DNA of 64,000 nucleotides from Torreya grandis (lineage: Eukaryota; Streptophyta; Pinopsida; Cupressales; Taxaceae). The position numbers and the translations under genes are program-made. Positions 11,311 through 21,993 of this stretch are shown one piece after another (the stretch's first letter is position 1; each line of letters starts with the position of its first letter). The stretch covers positions 887,501 through 951,500 of the forward strand of contig JARHVA010002005.1 in NCBI GenBank assembly GCA_037957365.1. The letters are read 5' to 3'. Under the pieces are notes generated by a model that worked only from the letters and a program-made list of their open reading frames with translations, made no database searches and was not told the DNA's origin.

Positions 11311-11499
11311 TTTGGGTGGACAGCAAGCTGTCAAGGAGTCTCAAGCACCCATATGGAGGACTTAAAGGGTAAGTAAGCCTCAAATTCATCATTTCCATTC
11401 TTTACACTATATTTTGCTCACTGATGGTAAAGAACTAAGAAGTTGTTAAAGAAGCAGAGCAGGTAGATCCAGGAAACAGTGGGAGCTTCGCATGGATGA

Positions 11500-12240
11500 A
11501 GGATGTGATTCCTTAGAGGAGAACTAAACGGGAGTTTTGGGTGGAGTTTCCAGCTGGAAGTAAGCACTAAGAGATGAATGGATGTTCAAGATGAAGAAGA
11601 GCAAAAATGGACATGTGAGACAGAAGGCCAGGGTATATGGTCTTGAGTAAGCTGCAGGATAATGGAGGTTTGATCATTGTGTTTCTCTTTAAAAGGTTGG
11701 ATAATATTAGCTACATTGTCCTATTACTATATGATATGCTTATTGCAGGGTTACATATACAGGGAGTTGTTGAACTAAAGCTAAAGCTAGTTTAGAGGGG
11801 TGTCATGAAGAATTTAGGAGCAGCAAGATTCTTTGGCATGAGTGTGTTCTAGAGACATGGAAGGTCACAGGTTGACTTTGTTTTAGGATGATTTTGTGAG
11901 ACCAGTTAGCACACTGATGGTTGGATAGTTCACAGAATAGTGTCTTGATTCACATAATAAGGTTAAGTGTATGGTATGTATTAGACCTGAGTTTTCCCAA
12001 GTAATGGGAGTTTTCACAAGTTTGGAGCCAATTCAGGAAAGAAGCATTAGAGGGCAATTCAGTGGATTCTTAGAGGGACCAGTAGTAGGTGCACATGTTA
12101 TGCAGGGTCAAGTTATTTTCTACATGGTTTGTAGATGTGGATGTGGCAGGTGATTGGGATGATAGGTGTTGCACCATAGGACTTGTGGTGGTTGGTCTTC
12201 AAGAGTGATCTTGAAGAGGGATACAAAGCCAAGGGAACAA
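11500..12240 (+). pseudogene. Copia RT and RNase H remnant
   Basis: Pieces in order: FWVEFPAG at about 11537 and a GHV.QKARVYG-like block at 11610-11640 (RT N-terminal WELVELP...KARLVAKG region), then YIVLLLYDMLIAG near 11714-11752, which is the YVDD catalytic box with the two aspartates damaged, followed by LGAARFFGM. MVCIRPEFSQVMGVFTS (11971-12021) is the tether (MVCTRPD.SQAVG in intact copies). The RNase H part is fragmented and ends before the PPT. A large RT deletion lies between 11640 and 11700. Confidence 0.8.
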
Positions 12241-12280
12241 ACTAGATGATGTATAGGTACATGTATAGTTACAGCTATTT

Positions 12281-12297
12281 ATCTCCAAGTGGGAAAT
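12281..12297 (+). promoter_or_regulatory. Polypurine tract of copia element
   Basis: ATCTCCAAGTGGGAAAT directly precedes TGTTAGG of the 3' LTR. The AAGTGGGA core is the usual copia PPT in plants. Confidence 0.75.
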
Positions 12298-13188
12298 TGT
12301 TAGGTTATGGAGCTAAAAGCTTCAACTATGCAGATGAAGAGGAGGTTACTGAAGTTCTAGAAGTACCGACATTGGTATTATGACCGATGTCAGTCATGAT
12401 GATGCAGAAGGCAACCAGCATTGGCAGGGAGTCAGTGGATGTCGGTCAACACCAGCCAGACAGGGACCAACGTCGGTCACCTGTGTGTTCCATAACTATT
12501 CGTTACATGAACAGTTAGTTAGTTAAACTGAGTGTTTGCATGTAAAGGCTATTTCGAGTCTTGAGCTAAGTGTTTATTATTAGTAAACTAAGAGTCTAAG
12601 TTATTGTTGAAGTCTGGGATCTATTTATAAACCCATTGGCATGTATTGTAATGATGAGCTGAAAAGGAAGGCAAGTAAGATCCTTCCATTGTAAGATCAT
12701 TGAGTTGCAGGTTGTTACAAGCTCATAGGAGATCTACATGTGTAAGTATGGTCTGTTGAATTATAGGTTACAGGTTCATGGGAGATCTACTTGAAGTACT
12801 TTGAGTACTTGGTACTGGCAGGGTTATTACTAACTGGTTGGAGAGGTGAACACCAATTTTGTGTGTGAGTTGTGTGTTGGGACCATTTTTGGTAGGAGAG
12901 TGAACTTTTGAAGAAGAATTACTATACACTTGAGGTGTGGGAATCCTCTGGAAGGTGGGAGAAGAAATGGCATCCTCTTTATTGTATTCTTTTCTATATG
13001 AGTATTAATACAAGATTGTGTATTGTCTCTCATATTCTGTGTTATTTGTGAATTCTAGTTACTTGTACTTCTGGATAATTCCGCATGTTTAATTGCTTAT
13101 ATTTGGTAATCATATTGTGCTCTTTCTAAGGAGCAAGATCCTAACAAGTGGGATAAGAACAAGTGTGTTGTTCTTGGATTCCCCAACA
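12298..13188 (+). repeat. Copia 3' LTR
   Basis: TGTTAGG...CCCCAACA, same length as the 5' LTR (891 bp). The TATA box is at 12622-12631. The GACGTC-like cluster recurs at 12362-12480, but different CpG sites have decayed than in the 5' copy. Confidence 0.93.
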
Positions 13189-13193
13189 TGTCT
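13189..13193. repeat. Target-site duplication, right (TGTCT)
   Basis: Identical to 8566-8570. Confidence 0.9.
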
Positions 13194-13775
13194 TTTGCTC
13201 AATAGTGTGTATGAAGATACAAAATGCTAAACTATATGTGATTGAGGTAGCTAGGGACTAGTGTAAGAATTTAAATAATCTTGTATGTATAATAGTTGGT
13301 TGTCTATAGAGATTAGGGAAGATTGATTGAGTAGTCTTGCTTTTATTATTTCTTGCTTATTGATATTTTCCAACCCTTTCCAAATGATCTTTGAATGGAA
13401 TTTTATAAGGGTCTTTTAGTCATGGGTTGAATGTATTCACATTAGGCCAATAAGGATAAGGATGGGGAACTAGAAGAAACTGATCATTTGGGGATAAAAA
13501 TTCAACTGGATAGGATCCTAAAAGTAGATAGGAGTGGCATTAGTGCTATAGTCCAAGTGTGGTGTTATTGTCCTAAGCTAAAGGGGCTTAAGGGTGGATT
13601 AGTGATGGAAAGAATAGTCTGATTGAGGTTTGATTAAGTCTAGAAGGATACATATGACTAGGAAATAGTGAAAATATGCCTATGAGGGATATGAGAAAAA
13701 ATAAGATGAACCTATGCGTTGGGTGTCACAAGCCACACTCAGGTTATCAATTTTTCCATTTTATATGACTACACC
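13194..13775. other. No gene recognised
   Basis: AT-rich sequence between the copia element and the following gypsy RT. It has one short repeat shared with 8236-8275 and no protein match. Confidence 0.4.
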
Positions 13776-14227
13776 TAGTTAATGTGCCTAAAAATAATAG
13801 GAAATGGAGAGTCTATGTGGACTATACATAATTGAATAAAGCCACCATGAGAGACTATTTTTCCTCGCCTTTCATTAATCATGTTTTGGATAATTTTGCT
13901 AAAAATTATATTTTTTTCTTAGATGTATTTAGTAGATATAACCAAATTAGAATATCACCTAAAGATCAAGACAAAACAAAATTTATCTACCCTTGGGGAA
14001 CATATGCTTATATAGTCCTTTCTTTTGGATTGTGTAATGCACCTAATACCTTTCAGAGAGTAGTCCTAGCAATCTTTTCTAATCTTACAAATTAATATGT
14101 GGAAGATTATATGGATTATTTCACTATCCATGGTACTACATTTGAGGAAACTTTGAACAACTTGGATAAATTTCTTAATAGATGTGAAGAATATTAGGTA
14201 TATTTAAGTCATGAAAAATGCATCATA
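13776..14227 (+). pseudogene. Ty3/gypsy (Athila/Tat-like) reverse transcriptase remnant
   Basis: RWRVYVDYT-like motif 1, then the open stretch 13832-14095 with FFLDVFSRYNQIRISPKDQD, TKFIYPWGTYAYIVLSFGLC and NAPNTFQR. These are the central RT motifs of non-chromodomain plant gypsy elements. The catalytic box that should read YMDDF is YMDYF here (about 14106-14122), so the second aspartate is lost. EETLNNLDKFLNRCEEY and SHEKC follow, as in Athila-type RT. Stops at 14093 and near 14196 interrupt it. Confidence 0.88.
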
Positions 14228-14935
14228 ATGGCTAATGAAAGGATAGTATTAAGAAATTATATCTCTTCTCAAGGAATAAAAGTAGATCCTAAAATGATTG
14301 AGGTAATTTCTAACCTCCTCATTACACAAACACAAACTTATGTTAAAAGTTTTATTGGTTATAAAGGATATTACATAATATTCATTGATGATGTTATTAA
14401 GATAGCTACGCCTATGTTTTCTTTTTTAGCAAAATATAGTGAATTTGTATGGACTAATAAATGTCAAGAAGACTTTAAAACATTAAACAATAAAGTGGTG
14501 ACTTCTCTAGTCTTAAAATTACCTAATTGGGAAAAACCTTTTCATGTTTATACCAATGCTTCTAATACTACATTTGGAAAAATCTTAGAAAAAAGAGATG
14601 AGGATGAAAATATGTATGCCATTTATTATATTAGTAAGGATCCTACTCCCATAGATAAGAACTACACTACCATACAATTCTTGGTTTTGTCTATGCTATA
14701 AACAAGTTTAGGCCTTACATTGTTGGTTATCTAGGTACTCCTCTATACATATCATTCAAAAATTAAGTACTTAATGAATAAACTAGTATTAAGTGGAAGA
14801 ATAATTAGATGGATCCTACTATTGCAAGAATTTGACATTAATATCATATACAAACTAGGGAAGTACAATGTTGTTGAATTTTTATGTAAAATGACCACTA
14901 CACGTGAATATGAACCTATGGAGGACTCTTTTTGA
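14228..14935 (+). pseudogene. Gypsy RNase H remnant, continuous with RT
   Basis: The open stretch 14228-14701 (157 codons) starts at the RT thumb (GIKVDPKMIEVISNL, VKSFIGYKGYY) and runs into RNase H. FHVYTNASNTTFGKIL occupies the place of the catalytic CDASDYAVGAVL, with Asp replaced by Asn. YAIYYISKDPTPIDKNYTTI is the YYASRTL..AQ.NYTTTEKE block. Beyond a stop, ILLLQEFDINIIYKLGK (about 14812-14865) is the RNase H end/tether. This is the longest open fragment of this element. Confidence 0.88.
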
Positions 14936-15039
14936 GATGAATAGCTATTTCCCATATCCATGTACTCATCATATTTTGAAAATATAGAAAATTACTTGGA
15001 AATGGTGAAGTTTCCTCATTCTTTTACCTCTAAATAAAG

Positions 15040-16223
15040 AAAATATTTGGTTAGAGATAGTTCTCAATTCAAATGGTTTAAATGCATGTTGTTTAAAATT
15101 GGACTTGATCATATTATTCACAAGTGTGTTATAAAATATGAAGTATATGACATAATTATATCATGCCATAGTGAACCAAGAAGAGGTAATTAATCATCAA
15201 AGAGGACTAGTTATAAGATCCTTGGTGTAGGTTACTACTAGCCATCTCTTCAAAATTTTGTCAAAAGGTATGTATGGTAATGTGATCCTTTCTAAATGAT
15301 AGGTAAGCCTAATTTGTCCTCTAAAATGCCTCTTCATCCTCAAATAATTTTATAACCATTTAAAAAATTGGGTTTGGAATTTTTTGGGCTAATCAACCCA
15401 CCATCTCAAGGAAAGGAATATTTATGAGTTTGCATTGACTATGTTACTAATTGGACTGAAGTGCAAGCACTCACATTTGATAGGGAATAAATGGTTATTG
15501 ATTCTTATACCATAAGATCATGTTGAGATTTGGAGCTCCTAGATATATTATTTTAGAATAAGAACCCCAATTCATGTCCAACATGATCAAAGATTTTAAA
15601 AAGTTGTATTAGATCAATCATAAGAAATCTTCACCATATCATCCCCAAGACAATGGGCAAGTGGAAGTCACCAATATAGAATTGGAAAATATCCTAAAAA
15701 AAAATGTGATTAGTAGTAGAAAAGATTGGGTAGAAAAGTACCTAAATTAGTTTGAGTATACAATATAACATGGAAGATAAATAAATGATTCTCTCCATAT
15801 GAAATTGTGTATGGAAAGAAACCTTTGTTACTTATATAATTTGAATTGTAGACATTGAGGTTAACAACTTACATGGGAATAGATCTTAATAAAGCACAAA
15901 AATAAAAAATAATGCAACTAAATGGGATGGATGAACTGAGAATGGATGCAATCACTCAAACCATCATGATTTAGAAAGTAGATAAAGTAGTGGTATGGCA
16001 TTCACATCAAAGAAAGATAGTTTCAATAGGGTGATTGGGCACTCTTATTTGATTCTAAATTCTAGAACTTCAAGGGTAAGATAAAGATAATATGGTTGGG
16101 ACCATACCTAATCAAACCCAATTTAAGCAATGGATATTTGATTCTAAATTATAGAACTTCAAGGGTAAGATAAAGATAATATGGTTGGGACCATACCTAA
16201 TCAAACCCATTTTAAGCAATGGA
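15040..16223 (+). pseudogene. Gypsy integrase remnant
   Basis: FKIGLDHIIHKCV (15095-15130) and SCHSEPRRGN (15160) are the degraded zinc-finger entrance. The core is visible as LGLEFFGLINPPSQGKEYL (15369-15425) and DYVTNWTEV (15437). The Asp-bearing strand and the glutamate helix (15640-15700) are heavily damaged. The C-terminal FKGKIKIIWLGPYLI motif occurs twice because of an 89-bp tandem duplication (16046-16223). With the RT and RNase H above, this makes one Athila/Tat-like gypsy pol; its gag and LTRs are not identifiable nearby. Confidence 0.8.
16046..16223 (+). repeat. 89-bp tandem duplication in integrase tail
   Basis: Two adjacent copies (16046-16134, 16135-16223) are almost identical (TATTTGATTCTAAAT ... 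TTTAAGCAATGGA), with only about two differences. The duplication is therefore much younger than the pol fragment it lies in. Confidence 0.9.
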
Positions 16224-17601
16224 TTTGTCTAGCTTTAACCCATTAACAGTGACAAAAGGACACTATTGGTCAATGGTCATAGGCTTAAGGTGTACCAAAT
16301 TCCTCTCATCAAGGAAGATTTTATTGAGGATAACCAAGATCATTTTGACCTTGTGGAAGAACCTAGTTCTTCCCCTAAGGACAAATGATCTTCATAGAAA
16401 ACATCTAATAAAGGAGGAGTGCCAACAACTAGTAAATGATGATTCTCTTCCCTTTAAAATTTAAAAATAAAAATAAAAAAATTCTAAAAAGTGAAAATAA
16501 AAAAATGCTAAAAGGTGAAAACCAATAAATGGTGCTTTTTAGAAGAATTTTTTTTGAAATAAAATAAAATTGTTGTCAACTAACTTATCTTTCTAGATCA
16601 ATTTATCCCTACAAGACACATGGCATTTTTGAAGAAGGGCGTAGATTCATATGGCAAGGTATAATTGTATTTATTTTTCCCAAAGGATTAGGCATTTTTC
16701 TATTTTATGTTATGCATTATAATCATTAGGTAATTATCACTTTTCACATGGACATGTTTTGTTAAAGTCACATGGGTGAGCTAGTAGCATCATCATCGAA
16801 ATATATAATTTGATGTGATGGTATTTTCAAAATATATTTTCTAATATATTTGATGTGATGATGTTTCTAAATTCTCTTTTCAAGCATAATTGATGTGACT
16901 ATTTTTTAAATAAAGGGTGTTTCAAAAATATTTGATATGATATGCAATTTATTTTGATTTTTGCTCCAAGTATTGCTAGTGATGACCTTTATGACACATC
17001 ATTAGTATAAACTAGATAAAATCACCTTCCCAATATATCTCACATGCTCTAAAGAGATAGTCATAAATATCACCATAATTCTTTTCATAATCACATAAAA
17101 TACCCTACTTTTCTATTCATTGTTATATTCTCACTACTCTTAATTATTATGTCACATCCCTAACCTTTTACCTTCCCTTGTTTCCTATGCAAATTTGAGC
17201 TCTATATTTTTACAACATAGTCAAATTCTCAACAAAATAGTGTTTTCTATGAATATGGGTGGATGAAGGAAGAATATTGAGCCATAGTATTTCAATGCAT
17301 TGATGTAAGATGAGGCATCTATAAATGTCTTTGAATCAATTGGTTTGTTGAATTTCTTCAAAATGTTTCAAGAATTTCATGAATAAATTGTACATGAATT
17401 CTATGAGAATTTTGATGATCATGTTGTTATCATAGGGAAGAACATTCTAGTGAATTCCTTTGTAATCAGTGCTCTCTCTAAGATTCCTAAAAAGGGGGTA
17501 GTTGATATGGATACAATTAAATTTTTGACCTAATTCATATTTTTATTGAGATAAATGAGCCCTACCCTAAACTAGCTAAATCTGTACAAGGAGTGGCTAG
17601 G
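16224..17601. other. Possible 3' region of the gypsy remnant
   Basis: An open stretch at 16219-16464 is basic and of unknown kind. Two A-rich AAAATAAAAAAAT.CTAAAAGGTGAAAA repeats lie near 16465-16525. A purine run AAAAAGGGGG at 17489-17498 could be a polypurine tract, with an LTR starting near 17502 that was later split by the solo LTR at 17607. No matching LTR was found, so this is weak. Confidence 0.3.
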
Positions 17602-17606
17602 GGTAT
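17602..17606. repeat. Target-site duplication, left (GGTAT)
   Basis: GGTAT, identical to 19291-19295. Confidence 0.85.
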
Positions 17607-17699
17607 TGTTGACTAATTTTTGCCCCTGGCAAAATTGTGGTCAACTTCTTCTTTGGTTTTTTGAAGCTAGTCACTTTTGGGTTGCGAGCTCATCTTCAA

Positions 17700-17825
17700 G
17701 TTCATGCTCAGTTCAAGCCTGGTTCATTGGTTCAGCCTGGTTCATCTCAGTTCATCGCTTGGTTCAAGGACGGCCTGGGTTCAATGGAAAGTTCAATGCT
17801 AAGTTCAACAATTTGGTTCAAGGGG
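17700..17825 (+). repeat. GTTCA-rich short repeat block in solo LTR
   Basis: GTTCA occurs eleven times in about 125 bp, usually as TGGTTCA or AAGTTCA, with irregular 8-17 bp spacing. It lies near the start of the LTR. Confidence 0.8.
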
Positions 17826-18514
17826 CTACCCTTGGCCAAAGGCACAATCAAAGTCAAAGTGCCCTTTGGAGGGTGGGTAGACACTTCAAATATTTCAAAG
17901 GATTCAGGCCACTACAAATGTGATTCAATATCATGCCACATGGGCCCAATGGCATCACAGTGGCCATCAAATTTCATATAATGAAATGTCCGTTAATGTT
18001 TAAAAGCATGATGGCCATAAAAGCATCAATTTTAACGAAATAGAATAACCATTTGTTTTCAAATGAGAAGTGTAAGCCATGGAAAGGGGCTCAAAATGTA
18101 GCGACCCACCAGAAAGTTTGCCCCAAGGGCCGAATAAGCCAGAAAAGACAAGGATGCAGAAGAAGACAAAACAAAGTGACAGACAAGGAAAATGACATGG
18201 CACAGAAGTGACAAGGCAGCCCAAGTGGCAAAGTATAGGTGATTTATTACCTGATAGTCCCCAAATGGCACAAACAGCAAGCAACATGACCCATGCTTTG
18301 AAAAGGGGACAAATTTCAGTTTGTTGGCAGAAAAGAGGCATGATCCACACTTCCACATTATAGCTCAAATGCCAAAGTCAAATTTGGTGATTATACAGCA
18401 TGGTTCCAATAGGCTTATTTGAGGACGATGAGAAAACAATAGTGTTTCCTCTTTCAAATGAGACGTGACAGGCCAACTTGTCAAAAAAAGTGCCAAGTTT
18501 CTTTTTCTTTTCTT

Positions 18515-18523
18515 CTATATATT
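18515..18523 (+). promoter_or_regulatory. Candidate TATA box of solo LTR
   Basis: TATATATTG in TTCTATATATTGTAAC, after a pyrimidine-rich run and followed by a GC-richer leader-like segment. It sits in the middle of the LTR. Confidence 0.4.
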
Positions 18524-19035
18524 GTAACTTCTCATTTTTGAGAAGGATCGGTTCTTCCACATTTTGTAAAGGGTCCAGCTCTGTAAAAATTTCACCTGGA
18601 TCAATACAAATGAAATTTTTTACCTCCATTTGGATAGATGTTTCAGAGTATGCATTGAATGTTTATCTATGTCCAGTCATCATTTCTTGATGCTCTCGCA
18701 GGTTTAACACCAGCAGACTTGTCATCTACAAGGTGCCATCTCTGCAGCTAAAAGGAGAAGAGTAGTATTTGAGAAGTGTGAAACAAAAGAAGTTGCTACA
18801 TAAGTGTGTGTCTCATAGCACCTTTAGTGATCCCTTTCATTTTTGTATCTTCCATTAAGGCTTCCCTACCAGTTTCTAGCAGCCTAGTCCTTCTGCCAAA
18901 TGTGTAGTGTATGTCTGTATTTGTCTAGTTCTGAGAGTGGATGTGTGAAGGTTAACCCTTGTTTTTTGGGTGCATCACCTCTTTTAGAGTAGGCTTGTTT
19001 TTTCTTGCATTCTCTTTCTCCCTTTTCATTCCCTC

Positions 19036-19038
<3 letters not shown>

Positions 19039-19123
<85 letters not shown>
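19039..19123 (+). repeat. (TG)42 microsatellite
   Basis: Uninterrupted TG dinucleotides over 85 bp inside the solo LTR. The apparent His-Thr or Cys-Val open frames across it are artefacts. Confidence 0.97.
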
Positions 19124-19126
<3 letters not shown>

Positions 19127-19290
19127 ACTTTTGTTGGAAACAACATGATGCATCAAAGGGAGCTACCCCTTATCTAGAGACTCTCTCCTCCAACTTCATC
19201 GGTCCCATAGGCAAGAGGAGAGTTTCCATGTTGTGAGGAGAAGGCAGGAGCTAGGCCTCCTTACCCTGGGTGCAATCTCTAGTGTCAACA

Positions 19291-19295
19291 GGTAT
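19291..19295. repeat. Target-site duplication, right (GGTAT)
   Basis: Identical to 17602-17606. Confidence 0.85.
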
Positions 19296-19863
19296 CATGA
19301 GGGAAAGCCTTCCTTAACCCTATAAAAATATTTTTTTTGGATAATGAAATATATCACTTATGATGGTCAATTTATAGTAGTGGGTGGAGATGTTATGAGA
19401 CTCCTTCACTTGAGTATGGAGTTGTTAGAGAAGAATATATGGTAAATATTATCTCATTCCTTTATAATTCTTTGATTAATGTTTCTTGATAAACAAAGGG
19501 GGGAAAGGATTGATCCTCCTTCATTTGAAATTTATCTCTAGTTTTCATCAAGAAAACATCATGCCCTACCTCTCATGCTTCTATCATAGTCCATATTTAG
19601 TAATGACCATCCTTGTTGCCTTTGAATTTGTATATACTATACCAAATATCAAAGAGACCAATGAGAGTTTTTTTTAATACACCTCATCTTCCTCCAAGTA
19701 AGCTTTAGTGTAGTCATCAACTTATTTTGTAGGGAAAAAAAGAATAATATTTGTAAACTGTAGAGTCTTTGGGAAGCCTAAGCTCCACTATTGATATTAA
19801 ATATATTAAAGAAATTTTTGCATAAGAACCATAGAAATAAGAAATTATGTTTTCATAAGAAAT
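19296..19863. other. Left flank of the tandem array, no gene recognised
   Basis: AT-rich. A TATA-like CCTATAAAAATA lies at 19319-19330. No protein-family match. The last five bases before the array are GAAAT. Confidence 0.4.
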
Positions 19864-20237
19864 TGATCCAAAACTTATAAGTTCTGGTTGATAAATATCT
19901 CAATAGCATAGAAATAACACAATAACAATGAATTCTCTGAGAAGAGATATAGTACTACACAAGATAACAATACAAATATATGTTTATCTCTAGGAAGAGA
20001 TGTCTATTTTCACATTTTGTGTTAACTGTTAATTTATACAAATTTTGAAAGCATGGGGAGGATGTTTAAGGTCACCAATCTTGAGGGAGATTAATTGGTT
20101 CAACTTCCAAGATTTAAAACAATACATAATTTGAAGAATTACTATTTTTAGACTACACTACTAAAATTGAAATTTGGGGCACTTATATTGGGGTTTTGGG
20201 GGTAAAACTTAACTAAGTGGAGATTAATGTCATTTCA
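19864..20237 (-). repeat. Array LTR 1 (left terminal)
   Basis: 374 bp. It lacks a 17-bp stretch present in most other copies, between two ACTATTTTTAG repeats, and shares this variant with LTR 11. Minus-strand TATA near 20031-20041. No PBS lies to its left, so this is the 3'-terminal LTR of the array. Confidence 0.93.
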
Positions 20238-21602
20238 TGATGTTCTCCTCATTCTTAGCTTTCCAACGGTTCAAAAGGTGAGTCAATTGGAGCTACGGTG
20301 CAAAAGTTATGGCTCCCAAAAGTTTTGTCATCAATTAGGGTGGAACTGTCACCTAAATTGTTGCCCAGATCATTCCTCCCTCCTTGAAAATCAATGGTCC
20401 CCATTGCATCAATGTTCCCCATCAGGGGTGGTAGTTATTTCTTGATTTGATTCTCTGTGAGCCACTCACCTTGATGGCTAAGCTGGCCCTTTTTGACCAC
20501 TGGATAAAGTGGAATAGAGTGTCCTCTTGTTGTCTTCATCTAGGTACCCACAATCTAATCCTCTTTCATAGGAGAAAAACTTTGTGGATCAACCTCATCA
20601 ATTTCTAGTTGTTTTCCTACAATTGAAGTTTCCAATAGAGGTGGATGATATGGTTTGAGGAGCTCCACATTGAATATTAGATGCAGACCAAGGTAGGCTG
20701 GTAGGTTCAACTCAAAAGAATTTTCTCCAACTCTTCTAGTGATCGTGTAGGGACCATATCATAGAGGCTAAATATTTTTGTGTGGGCCTACAAGTCATTC
20801 CTTCTGAAGCTATAACCAAACCTTGTCACCCATATCAAATTGGTGTGCAATCCTATGTTTGTCATGGCATTGCTTATACTTCTGATTCATCTTCTCTAGG
20901 ATGTCATGAACTTATTGCTGGATGTGTTACATTTGTACAATAAACTTTGTTGCTTTTGTTGCCTCACATCTTCCATGAGGTGTGTATTCCATGGTGGAAA
21001 ATGGAATAGCTATATCAATTTGTGCCATGGGTTAGAACCCAAAACATACTTGGAATGGACTGTGCTTGGTCGAGCTGTGTAGTGCCCAATTATATTCATG
21101 TTGTATGAAAAGAAGTCCCTCATCCCATGTGCATGGATGTTTGGAGTGATACATCCAAATCATGTAAACAATCAAGTGGTTTACCACCTCTGTTTGACCA
21201 TTAGTCTATGGATGGAAGGTTGTGGACTTCATCAGCATTGATTTTGCCTTCAAATGTAGGAATATCAAAATTTACTTGAACCTTGAAGGTTGTTGGGGCA
21301 CTGAAAGGACGTTCTCTAGATGAGGAGCTAGGAAGTGGAGCCATGGAGCCAAAAAATTTCCCATCAAAAGTGTTTGCAAAATTTTGGAAAATTGTTATAG
21401 CATCTACGCTTGTTCCCATTAGATGGCTTCATTCACCATTTCCTTGAAAGGATTAGATGTCTCAGTGTCATCTACCATTTGAAGTCATTTGGAGAAAATA
21501 GGTGGAAAATTTGGAAGCTCTATTGTTTCCCACCCAAGCTTCTTATAGCTTGACCTCATCCTCAAGATCATACACTCTCAAGACAAACCACTCTGATACC
21601 AC
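20238..21602 (-). pseudogene. Array internal domain 1: gag-integrase-chromodomain relic
   Basis: Read from high to low coordinates. The PBS complement at 21590-21601 (CTCTGATACCA) matches initiator tRNA-Met. The leader and gag start MVDDTE lie near 21475. The gag piece 21201-21419 ends FKVQVNFDIPTFEGKINADE, a typical gypsy gag N-terminal edge. It then jumps directly to the integrase FHP.TDGQ region, which retains the third catalytic residue (Glu), followed by MYHSKHP.TWDE, the GPYTITR C-terminal SH3-like segment and NVELLKPYHPP. The chromodomain-like tail (IVDTWMKT...QGEW...QIKK) and the acidic tail end near 20258. All of protease, RT, RNase H and the first two DDE aspartates are absent. Many stops. 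Confidence 0.9.
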
Positions 21603-21993
21603 TGATCTAAAACTTAGATGTTCTAGTTGATAAATATCTCAATAGCATAGAAATAACATAGTAACAATGAATTCTCTGAGAAGAGATGTAGTACTACTCA
21701 AGATCGCAATACAAATATATGCTTATCTTTGAGAAGAGATGTCTATCTTCACATTTCAGGTTACCTCTTCATTTATACACATTTTGAAAGCATGGGGAGG
21801 ATGTGTAAGGTCACCAATCTTGAGGGAGATTAAGTGGTTCAACTTCCAAGATTTAAAACAATATAGAATTCAAAGAATTATTATTTTTAGAAACTTAATA
21901 TTTTTAGACTGCACTACTAAAATTAAAATTTGGGGCACTTCCATTGGGTTTTTGGGGGTCAAAATTCATTAAGTAAAGCTCAATCCCATTTCA
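21603..21993 (-). repeat. Array LTR 2
   Basis: 391 bp. On the minus strand it starts TGAAATGG and ends AGATCA, with TATA box GTGTATAAATG (about 21768-21778 on plus), and is followed by the PBS of internal domain 1. Confidence 0.93.

Larger units (their letters stand above)
8571..13188 (+). mobile_element. Ty1/copia LTR retrotransposon, complete ends, decayed interior
   Basis: The element is bounded by two 891-bp LTRs and a matching 5-bp duplication TGTCT on both sides. It has an initiator tRNA-Met PBS directly after the 5' LTR and a PPT directly before the 3' LTR. Order inside is gag, protease, GAG-pre-integrase, RT and RNase H, the pol order of copia with most of the integrase deleted. The internal domain is only 2,836 bp, so well over a kilobase of pol is missing compared with full-length plant copia elements. 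All coding parts carry stops or frameshifts. The two LTRs differ mostly by C/T and G/A transitions, roughly one site in ten by eye, so this is an old insertion. Confidence 0.93.
17607..19290. mobile_element. Solo LTR, 1,684 bp
   Basis: It begins TGTTGAC and ends GTCAACA, a perfect 7-bp terminal inverted repeat with canonical TG...CA ends, and is flanked by a perfect 5-bp duplication GGTAT. No internal domain is present, so this is what LTR-LTR recombination leaves. Inside are a GTTCA-rich block (17700-17820), a TATA-like TATATATTG at 18515-18523 and a long (TG)n tract. It is clearly more GC-rich than its flanks. Open stretches within it (17606-17981 plus, 18000-18629 minus) have no family match. 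The superfamily cannot be fixed; the length would suit gypsy. Orientation is probably plus from the TATA box. Confidence 0.85.

Noticed and set aside
17606..17981. Two overlapping open frames of 105 and 114 codons
   Set aside because: They lie inside the solo LTR, start at its boundary, and owe their length to the GTTCA-rich, GC-richer composition.
18884..19236. Open frames of His-Thr or Cys-Val repeats
   Set aside because: They are translations of the (TG)n microsatellite and carry no gene evidence; the same applies at 59754-60050 and 60225-60413.
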